From Sabethes cyaneus (taxonomy: Eukaryota; Arthropoda; Insecta; Diptera; Culicidae): a DNA stretch of 64,000 nucleotides. Position numbers and translations under genes: made by a program. The stretch spans positions 37,225,347 through 37,289,346 of the forward strand of contig NC_071354.1 in assembly GCF_943734655.1 (NCBI RefSeq). Direction: 5' to 3'. This document shows positions 22,038 to 32,353 of the stretch, one piece after another. The notes beneath the pieces were generated by a model. The model ran no database searches, was not told where the DNA came from, and saw nothing but the letters and a program-made list of their open reading frames with translations. Position 1 is the stretch's first letter; the number at the start of each line of letters is the position of its first letter.

Positions 22038-23536
22038 ATGTCACGTAAATCTGTTGTACAATCCAGCCAATCGTTGTATGTGTTGGACGATGCATTCTAC
22101 CCCGATGCATGGCGCGATGATCTACGGATGGGAGTCTACCTGGCCGAATTTCGCGTCCGTTCCGTCAACCCGGAGAACTATGATTCCAAAATGAAATTTT
22201 GGAAGGAAATGATTCACAACTATTGCTTGCACAAAGGTTCCGGTGCTGTTTCAATCGTTGAACTGAAGCGAGTGTTTAGGCGAAAGGGAACCAGTCCCTA
22301 CTGTTTATCGACAGTTTTTGAGGATATGGTGAGGGAAGGGAAACTTGTCGCTGGCGACTGTTTTTGGAAAACCCCGAAGGAAAGCTGGAGCGGTTGGGCA
22401 GTCGATGTGCTGATGAAGCGGCCTCTACAATGGGGATTCAGTGCCATGAAAGAGAAGCTGGTTGGAAGTGCACAGGATGAGAGCTTGGAATTTATATGCA
22501 CTGGAGTTGTTGAGGTATTAGTACTATGGGTATTAACTGAAGTATCAAAGCAGATAAACATATTTCCTTGTAGGAACAATGCAATTTGTTAGATAAGCTT
22601 TTAAAAGAACAACATAAACATAATGTATTGATTTCAAAAAATGATTTACACCAATCAATCAATAGTTCCGGTATAAGCTCGGAAGGTCTAGATCTTATTT
22701 TGCAACGCATGGTTTGTCAGCAACGAGTGTTTGTCGAGCAGCATCCAAATGGAGAGATTGATAAAAAGAAAGTTATTTTAAAATTTGCAGTACCAGGAAC
22801 AAAAGCTTTGCCAATTACTGATATTGAGCGATCCATCTATAATTTGGAGCAAACTGAAAGAGATTTACTAAGGATGATTGATAAAATAGAGCAGGAAATT
22901 TCGGATGCTCTGTCAGTCGTAAAGGACAATATTCGCGAGGGTAAGAAACAGTTGGCGAAATCGAATCTGAAGAAGAAGCATTTGCTGGAAAAGAACATGG
23001 AGAAAAAACTTAATGTGTTGGAAAACGTTCAGACGATGCTCTCTAGGATTCACGATTCGCAAAGTGATCAAAACGTCATCGAAGCCTACAAGCTTGGCTC
23101 AAATGCTCTTAAGAATGCTTTCGCCAGTTCCGGCATTACTCTGGATAGTGTAGATGATACTCTCGCCGAAATGAAGGAGGTAATAGTCCGCTTAATTTGT
23201 AAAGACACGAAAGTGTTTAATTTTCTACAATTCTTACAGATTATGGATCAACAGGACGAGATGCAAGCCATGATTAGCACGGTTCCTAATTCCGATATTG
23301 ACGAGCTTGAACTGGAAAAGGAGCTTTCGGACCTGATTGATTTGAAGCTAGCTGAGAGCAACATCATACCTCCGCATGGGCTTACCCAACCATCTACTGT
23401 TCCAGCAGCACAAGCAACTTTGGCTCAGTTGAACGATTTCGACAAAGAAATCGAAAAACGTTTGGCTGCGTTACGAACGGAGTCTACGCCACCCTCCTCG
23501 AACCTCTCTGTTGATGCCAACGTGTCGTCTATTTAG
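22038..23536 (+). CDS. CHMP7: CHMP7, ESCRT-III-like charged multivesicular body protein 7
   Basis: Three exons, 22038-22514, 22574-23179 and 23240-23536, all phase 0 with GT-AG introns of 59 and 60 bp; 459 aa, close to the 453 aa of human CHMP7. Residues 1-220 form the CHMP7-specific N-terminal winged-helix region (YPDAWRDDLRMG, then WSGWAVDVLMKRPLQWG). Residues about 225-420 are the Snf7/ESCRT-III helical core with charged coiled coils (EQTERDLLRMIDKIEQEISDAL) and the acidic helix DELELEKELSDLI. The family recruits ESCRT-III to the reforming nuclear envelope with LEM2 and also acts in endosomal sorting. The second intron is in frame and stop-free, so its retention would add 20 residues. A poly(A) signal follows at 23585. 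No lesion seen. Confidence 0.93.
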
Positions 23537-23584
23537 GTAAATACTTTATAACGGCTAGTGCCTTAGTATTCAGTTATACTGGCA

Positions 23585-23590
23585 GAATAA
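23585..23590 (+). terminator. CHMP7 poly(A) signal
   Basis: AATAAA 49 bases after the stop codon. Confidence 0.6.
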
Positions 23591-23885
23591 AGGATCTGTT
23601 CTTTTTACATCAATTTTTTTAATGAATCCGAAGTACCTTGTGATTAAATTTTTTTTGCAAGAATCAAAAGTATCTGCATTGGTTCGTATTAAAAATTTGT
23701 TTCTTCTATCTTCGCAAAATGCACAGAAGTAGGAACCCAACAAGCGTGCTACAAATGATGCTGCTATCATTTAATCTTCCACTTTTTTCCTCTTCTTGTT
23801 CTACCCTGAGGATACTATGATAGACAACTTTGTTTCATTACTTCTTATAGGTACCATTTCTTTCGACTATTATAAAGAGAGTTTC

Positions 23886-24010
23886 TACAGATAGCTGAAC
23901 AGTGCGGCTGAGAAATTCCCAAAGGAAGACATTCAAATCTTTGGTGGCTTCAACGCGATGATTGACCCTAACAACGCGGGCCTTGAAGGGAAATGAGCAA
24001 CATTAACTTT
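23886..24010 (+). mobile_element. Retroelement endonuclease scrap
   Basis: A plus-strand reading contains PKEDIQIFGGFNAMIDPNNAG, like the DFNAxI block of non-LTR endonucleases. Short and truncated; the rest of 23591-24460 holds nothing recognisable. Confidence 0.35.
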
Positions 24011-24464
24011 TCGTCGGAAAGCCAAATTTCGGGAGCAGTTTTTGGGCCCAAAACAGGGACTCTGTTTTTAAAAATCTATTCACTGCCTTCTTCTTGTCAA
24101 TCTGACCACAGTGAATACATTTTTATTAACAGAATTTTGATTTCAAACAGCAAAACTGCTTTTGAACTTCACAAAATCAATGAGGACTCATTTCACCTTA
24201 AATAAATTTGCGAGCGGCACAAGAGAGCCTGGACTGACTCTCTAGTTGAAGAAAGAACCGCCTATGGTAATATCCGTTTCTTGTACGATATATCTTATCA
24301 CCGTAGTGGTGCCAGCCTAAGCATGGCACTGGCGTGCCCCTCCTTCACTATAAAATTTAGGATAAAACAAAATAATTTCTGTGCCCAGAGATCCGCAATT
24401 TACAATTTAAGCAGCTATTATTTTTGCGGTAAGTAAATTAATTACGGTAAAATAGATCCAATTT

Positions 24465-24790
24465 GGAATCAAGTTTCGATTTCAAGCCTAATACAATAAG
24501 CTCAATTTTAATTCTAATTTAATGCACAACTTTAACACCGATTTCAAGTCCAATTTTAAGTCTTCTTTCATGTCCAATTCAAACAGAATTCCAGGTGCAA
24601 TTTAAATCCAATTCAGATCCAATTTCAATTGCTACTTTAAGTTCCATTTCAAGTCCAATTTAAACTTTGATTTGAAGTTCAATGTCAAGTATAATTTTAT
24701 AGTCCGATTTCAACTCCAAGTTTAGTCTAGTTTCAAGCCAAATTTAAAACCAATACAATCCCATTTTTAAGTTCAACTTTAAGTTAAGTA
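24465..24790. repeat. Degenerate 12-bp-class minisatellite
   Basis: About 25 imperfect repeats of a TCCAATTTCAAG-like unit. Confidence 0.8.
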
Positions 24791-24960
24791 AAGTAAATTG
24801 ATTTTAAAAATTTTGTTCTTTATTAATTTTTAATCCTTTACTGATCAAATTTGCATGATAATATTTTTTGTTGTTCCTGAGTTATGGCTAAAATGTTCAT
24901 ATCTCATGATTCGCACAACTTAGTGCAAACAGTTTACAATTGTTAGCATATTTACAGATA

Positions 24961-25560
24961 GTACTTACTTACTTACTTACTTACTTACTTGCTTCTGACA
25001 AGAATTCGTCGGCGTATTTCTCTGCTGCCGTTGTTATCCGAAGTCTTCAACGACCCGAGGTATACAAATTCGTCAACCACCTCAAATTCGTGCCCATCGA
25101 CTACCACACTGGTGCATAGGCGTGCTCGATCGCGCTCGTTTCGCTCCTGCTAACGAGTATTTGGTTTTAGACGTATTAACCACTAATCCAACCCGACATC
25201 CTCATAGAGCACTGTACACCATCCGTGTTGGCTTAATCAGTCTTGTCAACTTCCTGGAAAAATTGTCTTCGTCCATAATTTTCCATAGCTTTTCACCTGA
25301 GGCTCTTCATGATGGATAGTATCGTAGGGGGCCATGAAATCTGTGAATAGGTAGTGCGAAAGGACTTGATATTCGCGTCACTTTTGGAGGGTCTATCACA
25401 ACACAAAGATTTGGTCCGTTGTCAATCGCCCATCCACAGAACTAGCGTCGATAGACGGCGAAAGGTGATCTGAAAAAGCACCTCATACGCGTCGTTGAGT
25501 TTACAGATTGATTTAGATACAGGCAGATGACCGATGAATTTAGACGGACTTTCGTCTCCT
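24961..25560 (-). mobile_element. RTE-like relic with TTAC tail
   Basis: On the minus strand this ends in (AAGT)n repeats (24961-24990 on the plus strand show ACTT units), a short-repeat tail typical of RTE 3' ends. Broken antisense reverse transcriptase text follows (KLWKIMDEDNFSRKL-like, then FADD-region remnants). Truncated at the 5' end. Confidence 0.6.
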
Positions 25561-25571
25561 GCTGCTCTTAA

Positions 25572-26634
25572 CCCTCTAACGGGTAAGACCGTCTGTAGGC
25601 CGTCATCTTTCAAAAACAAGAATTCCGAAAAATCCCGAAAAAATTATGGTGCGAATATTCCCTTTTTTACGATTGAAGAAAAAGGACATCTAGAACAAAA
25701 TGTTCGATCTCAAATTTTTCCTATGAGTAATTTACATGCTTTTTTTCAATTTGGTGATATATTTGAACTGAAAAAATATTTGGGTAGAGCGTTAGGCAAG
25801 GCATGAAAAACTAAAAAGAAAAATTGTACTACAGGCCGGACTCGATTATCCGGGGATTCGATTAACCGGGGATTCGATTATCCGGGGATTCGATTATCCG
25901 GGTTTTTAGACTCGATTATCCGGGTGAAAAAAAATTATTTTTTTTCGTCGATTTATTTTAAGTCGTAATGTTATAGTTTTCATGCTACATGATGATTCCA
26001 ACTTAACAAGTATTGATACACCTCCCTAAAGCTATAAAATTCCTTTCTTATATTCCTTTTATCGGCGAACAAAACAAAAATAAATCCTTTGATGATGGAA
26101 TCAATTCTTTTACTTAAAAATCATCATCATCATCATCACCATTACCATCATCATCATCATCGTAATAATCAATAAAAAAATTGCAAAAAAGGAATTTTAT
26201 GACTCTAGGGGAGGTTGATCAATAATAAAAAAACGTTTATAATACTTAAAAAACATAACATACAAAAAATAATATTGTACCAAAAAAAATTATCAGTGGA
26301 AAAAATCGTAAGAAAGGAATTTTCTGATTTTTGGGAAGAGAGATCAATAATAAATAAAACATTTCTGATACCTAAAAGTCAAAAAACTTGACATGCCTAA
26401 AATTTTTTTGTACCAAAAATGATGATTCGATTATCCGGGTGATTCGATTATCCGGGCTGAAAATAAAAATTGTCACCCGGATAATCGAGTCCGGGCTGTA
26501 TTTCAAACCTAGCGGTCCTCCAGATAAATATTTTCCCATGAAAATCAACACTCGAGCGTCTTTTGAGTGTACTTTCATGATAAAGTAATCATTTGCTCGA
26601 TCGCATCGTTTTTACGATATTGCCCGTTAGAGGG
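25572..26634. mobile_element. piggyBac-like MITE (TTAA-flanked) carrying a nested element
   Basis: Ends CCCTCTAACGGG and CCCGTTAGAGGG, each bordered by TTAA (25568-25571 and 26635-26638), the piggyBac target. Without the nested 667-bp element it is about 394 bp. Non-coding. Confidence 0.82.
25832..26498. mobile_element. pogo/Tigger-like MITE nested in the piggyBac-like MITE
   Basis: 667 bp flanked by TA. Ends CAGGCCGGACTCGATTATCC and its complement (one mismatch). GATTCGATTATCCGGG repeats follow the left end and precede the right. The interior has a TCATCA microsatellite (about 26115-26162) and a 3' AT-rich half. The CAG-initial ends and TA target fit pogo-type elements. Confidence 0.82.
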
Positions 26635-26639
26635 TTAAA

Positions 26640-27245
26640 AGAAGCAAATAAAGGAAAAATGGGACAGAAGGGGGAAAAACGGAGAAATGCGCGATGCAGA
26701 ACGTGATCAAAAATGAACAAACGGGATAGAAAAAATTAGAAAAATGCGAGAGAAAAAGAATAAAAATATGGCATGAAAAAAAAGCAAACCGAAAGAAAAA
26801 ACGTGACAGAATGGAGGGAAAAACGGGTCTTAAATAAAGAAAAAAAGTGGAAATGAAGAAAACGGAACGGAAAATTAGGCAAAAAAGTGAACAAAAAATA
26901 AGGAAAACTATAAAGAAGAGGAAGGAAACCGGATAAACTGGACAGAAAAGGGATAAAACGGGGAAAATGAGAAAAGGTGGGATAGATAGGGAAGAAAGAA
27001 AAAGAGAAAATAAGGTAGCAATAAAATGAAGAAACAAGAACATAAAAAGGGGAAAAAACGGGATAAAAATGAAAACGGAAGGCAAAATAGATCGGAAAAA
27101 ACAGAACGTAATAGAAAAGAAAGAAAAGCAGGGCATAATAAAAGGAAGAATGAAGCAGACAAAAAAGAAAACGGGATAGAAAAGCTAAAAAAGGGGAATC
27201 GGGACCGAAAAAAACCAAAAAAGTCGTGACGGGACAGAAAATGAC
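26640..27245. repeat. Purine-rich low-complexity tract
   Basis: About 600 bp of almost pure A/G on the plus strand with a loose GGGACAGAAAA / AAACGGGATAGAAAA rhythm. It opens long Phe/Ser/Leu-rich antisense frames (up to 169 codons) that are artefacts of composition. Confidence 0.85.
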
Positions 27246-27257
27246 AAAAAACTATAA

Positions 27258-27385
27258 GGTATACAGCCCTAAGGGTTGTACGAAAGGGCGACGTAAACCT
27301 ATATCAGATCATTAGATCAAAGACTAATGTAAACTGCATTTCTGGCATAAGTATGTTTATAAGAATCTGTGAGTGCCATTGTTTA
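27258..27385 (+). repeat. Dispersed repeat, second copy at 54020-54190
   Basis: Shares CGAAAGGGYGAYGTA and TCAGATCATTAGATCAAAGA with the other copy, same orientation. Class unknown. Confidence 0.65.
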
Positions 27386-27943
27386 AGTGAATCTTTAAAA
27401 GAGAAGAGCGAAATATTCAGATTCAATTCTTCATTAAATGCAATGGTGGCTTTAAAAATACGAGGACGGTGGTTCATAGGTACAATGCCTGCAACCAACC
27501 ATAGAGATTTTTTTTAAATCATTTGTGTGCATCATAAAGGTTGAAATAGTAATGAATGACCAGCCCACAGATTATTGTATTGAATATGATTATGCGTGGC
27601 TTGACTTATTTAAATAATCTTACTTACTCTCGCTTGTGGCCTTTAAAAGGGTCATTGGTTACAAATAACATTAAAGCCAAAGCACGTTCATCGCAAATAT
27701 GACGTGCCATTCGAATATCCTTCTCTTTTGACATGAATGGCAACAGGCACATAAGTTAGCGGCGTCGATTCACTGTATTTTTCTCCGAGAGGGTTTTACT
27801 AGTTTACTTTCGCAGCTTACCAGAAAATATGCTTAGCAGAAAATATGGCACATACGCAAAAATTTATGTTTCATTTGTATGAGAGTCCTTATCCTCCTAC
27901 CACCGAAGTGAGGGGTCTCAAATCATCATAAAATAAATTCATA
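27386..27943. other. No gene seen
   Basis: Unique-looking AT-rich DNA. GAGTCCTTATCCTCC... GGAGCCCC-type text recurs near 28350-28560, suggesting an old repeat. Confidence 0.35.
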
Positions 27944-28272
27944 CAGGGATACCTCGATATAAGACAATTTATAATTTTAAAAAGTTGTCTTATATCGAAA
28001 TTGTTTTATATCGAAACATGATTTTTTCCAGCATTTTTGCATTAGCACTCGCCAATTTTGCTCTGTGTTGTGTGTTTACGTTTTTCGAACTATTTATTAT
28101 TGTTTGAGCTATTAGTTTTGTACAATTTTTAGCATTATTTAAAAATAATGAACATCTTTATGGAGCCATTTTTGGATTCAAAAATTGGCTCAGGTGTCGT
28201 TACCAACTATATCAAAGGGTCTTATATCGAGGTTGTTTTATAAAGAGGTTGTCTTATATCGAGGTATCCCTG
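27944..28272. mobile_element. pogo/Tigger-like MITE
   Basis: 329 bp flanked by TA (27942-27943, 28273-28274). Ends CAGGGATACCTCGATATAAG and its complement. A second subterminal copy of CTTATATCGAGG lies at 28221. Confidence 0.88.
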
Positions 28273-28779
28273 TACCTCCAAAAAACCCCACATGCCAAAT
28301 TTGGTTCCATTTGCTTGATTAGTTCTAGAGTTACGAGGAAATTTGTATTTCATTCGTATGGGAGCCCCCCTTCTTAAAAGAAGAAAAGGTCTCAGTACAC
28401 CATAGAAAAACATCTTACCTCCAAAAACCCCCACAAGCCAATTTTGGTTCCGTTTGCTCGAATAGTTCTCGAGTTATGATGAAACTTGTATATTATTTGT
28501 ATGCCCCCCCCCCAACGTCCTAAAGAGGGGAAAGAGGTGTTTCATTTGTATAGGAGCCCCCCCTCTAACACCCCTTAAAATTGCTCTCTTACCCCCCTAA
28601 AAAATTGCTGGTCATTTTATCTATCCAACGACATATAAATTGTTCAGTTTCGTTCAGTAGTTTAGTAGTTATTAGCATTTGAAATCTTTCATTCAAACGT
28701 TGCACTTCTATTTTCGTTTTCACAAAGTGCTACCCAGTCCCAGTATAGTAAACAAAGACGTAGTCCTACGTCAAAAAGA

Positions 28780-29250
28780 GACAGGAAAAGAGGAAAAACA
28801 GTAGAAAAAGACAAAAACGGACGAAACAGGACGGGTTGGGACAGGAAAATAAGAAAAAAAGGAACAGAGGAAAGGAAAACAACGGACAGAAAAATGGAAA
28901 AAATGGACGGACAGATATGAAATACGGAATAAAGATCAAGAGAAACCAGAGAAAGATGGATGAAAAACGGAAAATAGCACAAAAAAGAAAAATGGAAGAA
29001 AGGACTAAAGAGAAAAAGACGTAATACGGAAGTGAAAAAAATCAAAAACCGAAAAGAAAACAAAAAAGGGAGCGCTAAACAACGCAGACAGAAAAGATGA
29101 AAAAATGGACCACCAAAAAGAGGAAAACCGGAAAAGATGGAGACGAAAAGCAAGGAGGAAAAGAGATCAAATGAGTTGGAAAAGACGAAAATTGGAAGCG
29201 AAAAAAGGAAAAAGAGAAAAGACGGAAAAACTAACAAAAAATCAGTTTAA
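28780..29250. repeat. Purine-rich low-complexity tract
   Basis: Second tract of the same type as 26640-27245 (GGACAGAAAA-like words); antisense frame of 182 codons is compositional. Confidence 0.85.
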
Positions 29251-29449
29251 ACCACACCCCTTGACAGACAACCATGCTTTTGTAGCCAACATCTCAACGT
29301 GAGCGAAAATGAAATAGCATTCCATCACTTCGTTTCACTCGACCGCCAGCAGTTTGATTTGGGCCCGCTGTCAAATTTTAAGCCCAGGACATGCTGTCGC
29401 TGACTTTCACTGCAGCTCAATATAGAGATGTCGATGGGGCGGTTTAAAC

Positions 29450-29790
29450 CATGAGAAAAAAACAGAGGCAGAGAAAACAAAAAATAACGGAATTATGTAA
29501 CAGGGAACACGGCACAAGAAAAAAAGAAATTGAGAGATAAAGGGGAAAAATGCAAGAAAAGTGAGAGCGTAAACCAAAAATACGGTACAGGAAATAAGCA
29601 TAAACGTAACAAAAAGTGGAAACACAGAACTGGAAAAAAGAAAAACACGAAACAGAAAAGCAGTAAAATGAGAATAAAACAGCAAATGTTGATCTTAGTT
29701 TCAAGTAAAACTCCATAGCCTATTTCGTGTCTGTAGGGAATGAGAGCAGAGAGAATAACGACATAGAGAGAAAGAAAGTAAAATGAAGAG
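29450..29790. repeat. Purine-rich low-complexity tract
   Basis: Third tract; same A/G bias on the same strand. Confidence 0.8.
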
Positions 29791-29984
29791 AGCAGTCGTA
29801 TGATTAGCTTTTAGGAAGATGAGCGGTAATGGGTGCGAGTTAGATATTGTTTTAATAAAATTGATTGTCCTAGAGTCCTCTAACGATCGAATGGCTAACA
29901 CAGCTTAATGATAAGTTTATGGTAGTGAGTGAACACTGGCAATCCCAATAATTTCACAACAGCGGGACAATAGAGCAGGCGAAA

Positions 29985-30515
29985 ACCTTGCAATATCTTG
30001 TTATTCAAACAACGCACCATGCTGGTACCAAGCTTGATATGGCCACAGGGATCAGGAAGGCCGGGGGCCTTAGTAAGTCTACGAACTCAAACTCAAGCTC
30101 AAACCGAATCACTCTACACTCCAAAACGAAACGTGGTGCATCTGGTTGGGGAGAGGTATATAATAATCGCTGTCTGCGATATATCATTCGTGTCTAGTGG
30201 CCTGGATATCCAACGAGGAAATCCATCGTTGAACGTGTATCAGTGTATCGGTCAAAACTTGAGGAGAGGAACGAACGAACGAGATCTACACTCATTCACC
30301 TTGATTGGGATCCGCAACCAGAACGAAGAACACATATACCCAGTGAAACATGAAGACGCAGCTTTTACCCAACGATCCCCGCTGTTGCCGAGAAGCTATT
30401 CTAGCAACAGGTGAGCCTTGGAGGCGGAGGGAAACCGTCGCCAGTCGGCATGCTCTGATTTTATCCTTTTGTTCTGCTAGACCCGCGGGTATGGACCAAT
30501 AAGTAAGTAAGCATA
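29985..30515 (+). mobile_element. Probable non-LTR 3' end
   Basis: Ends in AATAAGTAAGTAAGC (30499-30513), the tetranucleotide tail also seen at other RTE-like ends here. The upstream 138-codon frame is not recognisable, so class is a guess from the tail. Confidence 0.35.
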
Positions 30516-30639
30516 TTTTTCATGGTACCTATTGAGTCCCTGACTAGCACCAATAAACGTGACTTGAGTGAAAATGACAGCTTATCCGACATGTCACTTT
30601 CAACAGCGCCATTGAAAGTGTGATTTCACGAGTTGGTGT

Positions 30640-30870
30640 CGAAACGAGAATTATTCTTAGCGAAAGCTTCGCATCACATATACGGGCCGGCCACGTTGCG
30701 AGGATGCCGGACGGTAATGCGACGAAATTTGTTCTCTTCAGGGACCCGACCGACACCAGGAATACAGAGGGGACTAATGTACTAGATGGTTCGGCCTGAT
30801 CGATGTTGAGCGAAGACAAGTTCTTGATAGTTCTTTATAGACTTGAAACTGTACAGCGCTACTCAAGGAT
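30640..30870 (+). mobile_element. RTE-like C-terminal scrap
   Basis: Plus-strand reading contains GHVARMPDGNATKFVLFRDP, the same block as RMPDERPAKTIFSRDP in the antisense element at 43.2 kb. Confidence 0.65.
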
Positions 30871-31001
30871 GACAGTACCATGCCGTATTTGAATGGAAGT
30901 TGTGAATGGACTCTGACTGGGCAGAGACTCTGACTAGGAGAGACTTCCGCTGTACAATTAGAGTGAAGATTGGAAGGTCACGGTGACCCGAACGACAGTA
31001 C

Positions 31002-31408
31002 TAAAGAATCTGACTAAAGAAGTGACAGGTAACTCATTTTCGGTTCGTCGAAACCAAATGCGCATGAATCTCGATGAAACCATCTGAATCTTTTGCTCGA
31101 ATACTTGCGGAGTATCAGTCGATCAACGCGGGAGAAAATATTGACTGCTAGCAAACGGCAACAAATATCATCGTATCATCATGAAATCGATCCGTGCTGC
31201 CTAACGAAAACACCAGGCAATCAAATTTGTATCGTACAGTTCATAAAATCGTCCAAACGTTGAACTCGAAAAAATATTGTTCGAACTTTTCCTAGCAACT
31301 TTGAACAGAGTCACGCACAACAATCATCGTTGAGCAAATCAGGTTTAATGATGACAGGAGGCCGCGAGTGACTGAGCTCCAATGTCTTTTCTTTAGTCAG
31401 ATTCTTTA
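31002..31408. mobile_element. 407-bp MITE with 8-bp target duplication (single copy)
   Basis: Ends TAAAGAATCTGACTAAAGAA and complement, flanked by GACAGTAC (30994-31001, 31409-31416). An 8-bp duplication fits hAT-type transposases; the ends are not classical hAT. About 0.95 kb upstream of the Toll start codon. Confidence 0.88.
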
Positions 31409-31416
31409 GACAGTAC

Positions 31417-32353
31417 GGTGCAAACTGTACTCTTCAATGGCCGGACCGACCAGTTCCAGTGCTTTAAAGTTGAACAACCTTTAACTGTTTTCCAAATTTT
31501 CTCTCTTCTCTCAATAGAAATAGACGACCGCGTAACTCGAAAAGCGATTAGCTGCCGATCAGCGTTAATTCGGTCGTATTGCGACGAGATAAACCGACCA
31601 CGCGCTGGCAGTCCGTGGTATCGTTTGTGTTTCGTTGTCAGTCGATAAGAAGGTGTCGATGGGAACTGCAGGTGTGGCTCAACTATTGCTTCATTGTTTT
31701 AAAATCTTTCTTGCGAGGCGAACAGGTTTATTTATCGCGCTCGAAAGGAAATTACTAAACCCTAATTAGCTACGAAATACAATTCAACTAATTCGCATTG
31801 ATTTGGCATTGGGTACTTTTGAAGGGACTAATTTGATAAATGGTGAAACGTCACACGAATTAGGCAAGTTTGAGTAAGTGCGTCAGAGTTGGGCAATAAA
31901 TGTATCAACGGGATAGCCATGCTTCTTCGTATTTCCGTGGATAAGTGATTAACTTTTGGGTATGAAACTGATGGAATAGCGTATAATAATAATCAAACAC
32001 AAAAGGCAACGGTAGATACAGAAGCTCTGTGGCTCGGGACTTGGAGTGTGTTAAGATAAGCAGTTACAATTCGATAACGATTAATTGATAAGCGAAAAGT
32101 GAGCCTTGTTTCAGCTGCTAAGCCGCAGTGCAGAAATACGACCGCAGTGGTTCGTCAACGCGATGCGTCTATAAGTGGCCGATGATCAAATAATACGTGG
32201 CTCGAAGGAAAATGAGTGGAGCGCAAGAGTTTTCGTGGCTCGTAGCTACGAGAATCCGTGAGCAAATTTTTATGCAGAAGTGAATAAGGCACTATTGATG
32301 AAGAAAGTAAACAAATACGCACAATATAACTTCGCGGATCAACGAGACTAGCT
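31417..32353 (+). promoter_or_regulatory. Upstream region of the Toll gene
   Basis: No other gene seen. It should hold the promoter and 5' UTR of the Toll-like receptor; I cannot fix the start site or rule out an upstream non-coding exon. Confidence 0.4.

Noticed and set aside
22298..22710. Minus-strand ORFs across CHMP7
   Set aside because: Shadows of the spliced plus-strand gene.
23570..23770. 66-codon minus-strand ORF beside the CHMP7 3' end
   Set aside because: No recognisable feature, overlaps the CHMP7 3' UTR; not enough support for a gene.
26627..27218. Phe/Ser-rich ORFs of 160-169 codons on the minus strand
   Set aside because: Composition artefacts of the purine-rich tract.
28689..29237. 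182-codon minus-strand ORF resembling a membrane protein
   Set aside because: Pyrimidine-only translation of the second purine-rich tract; hydrophobicity is compositional.
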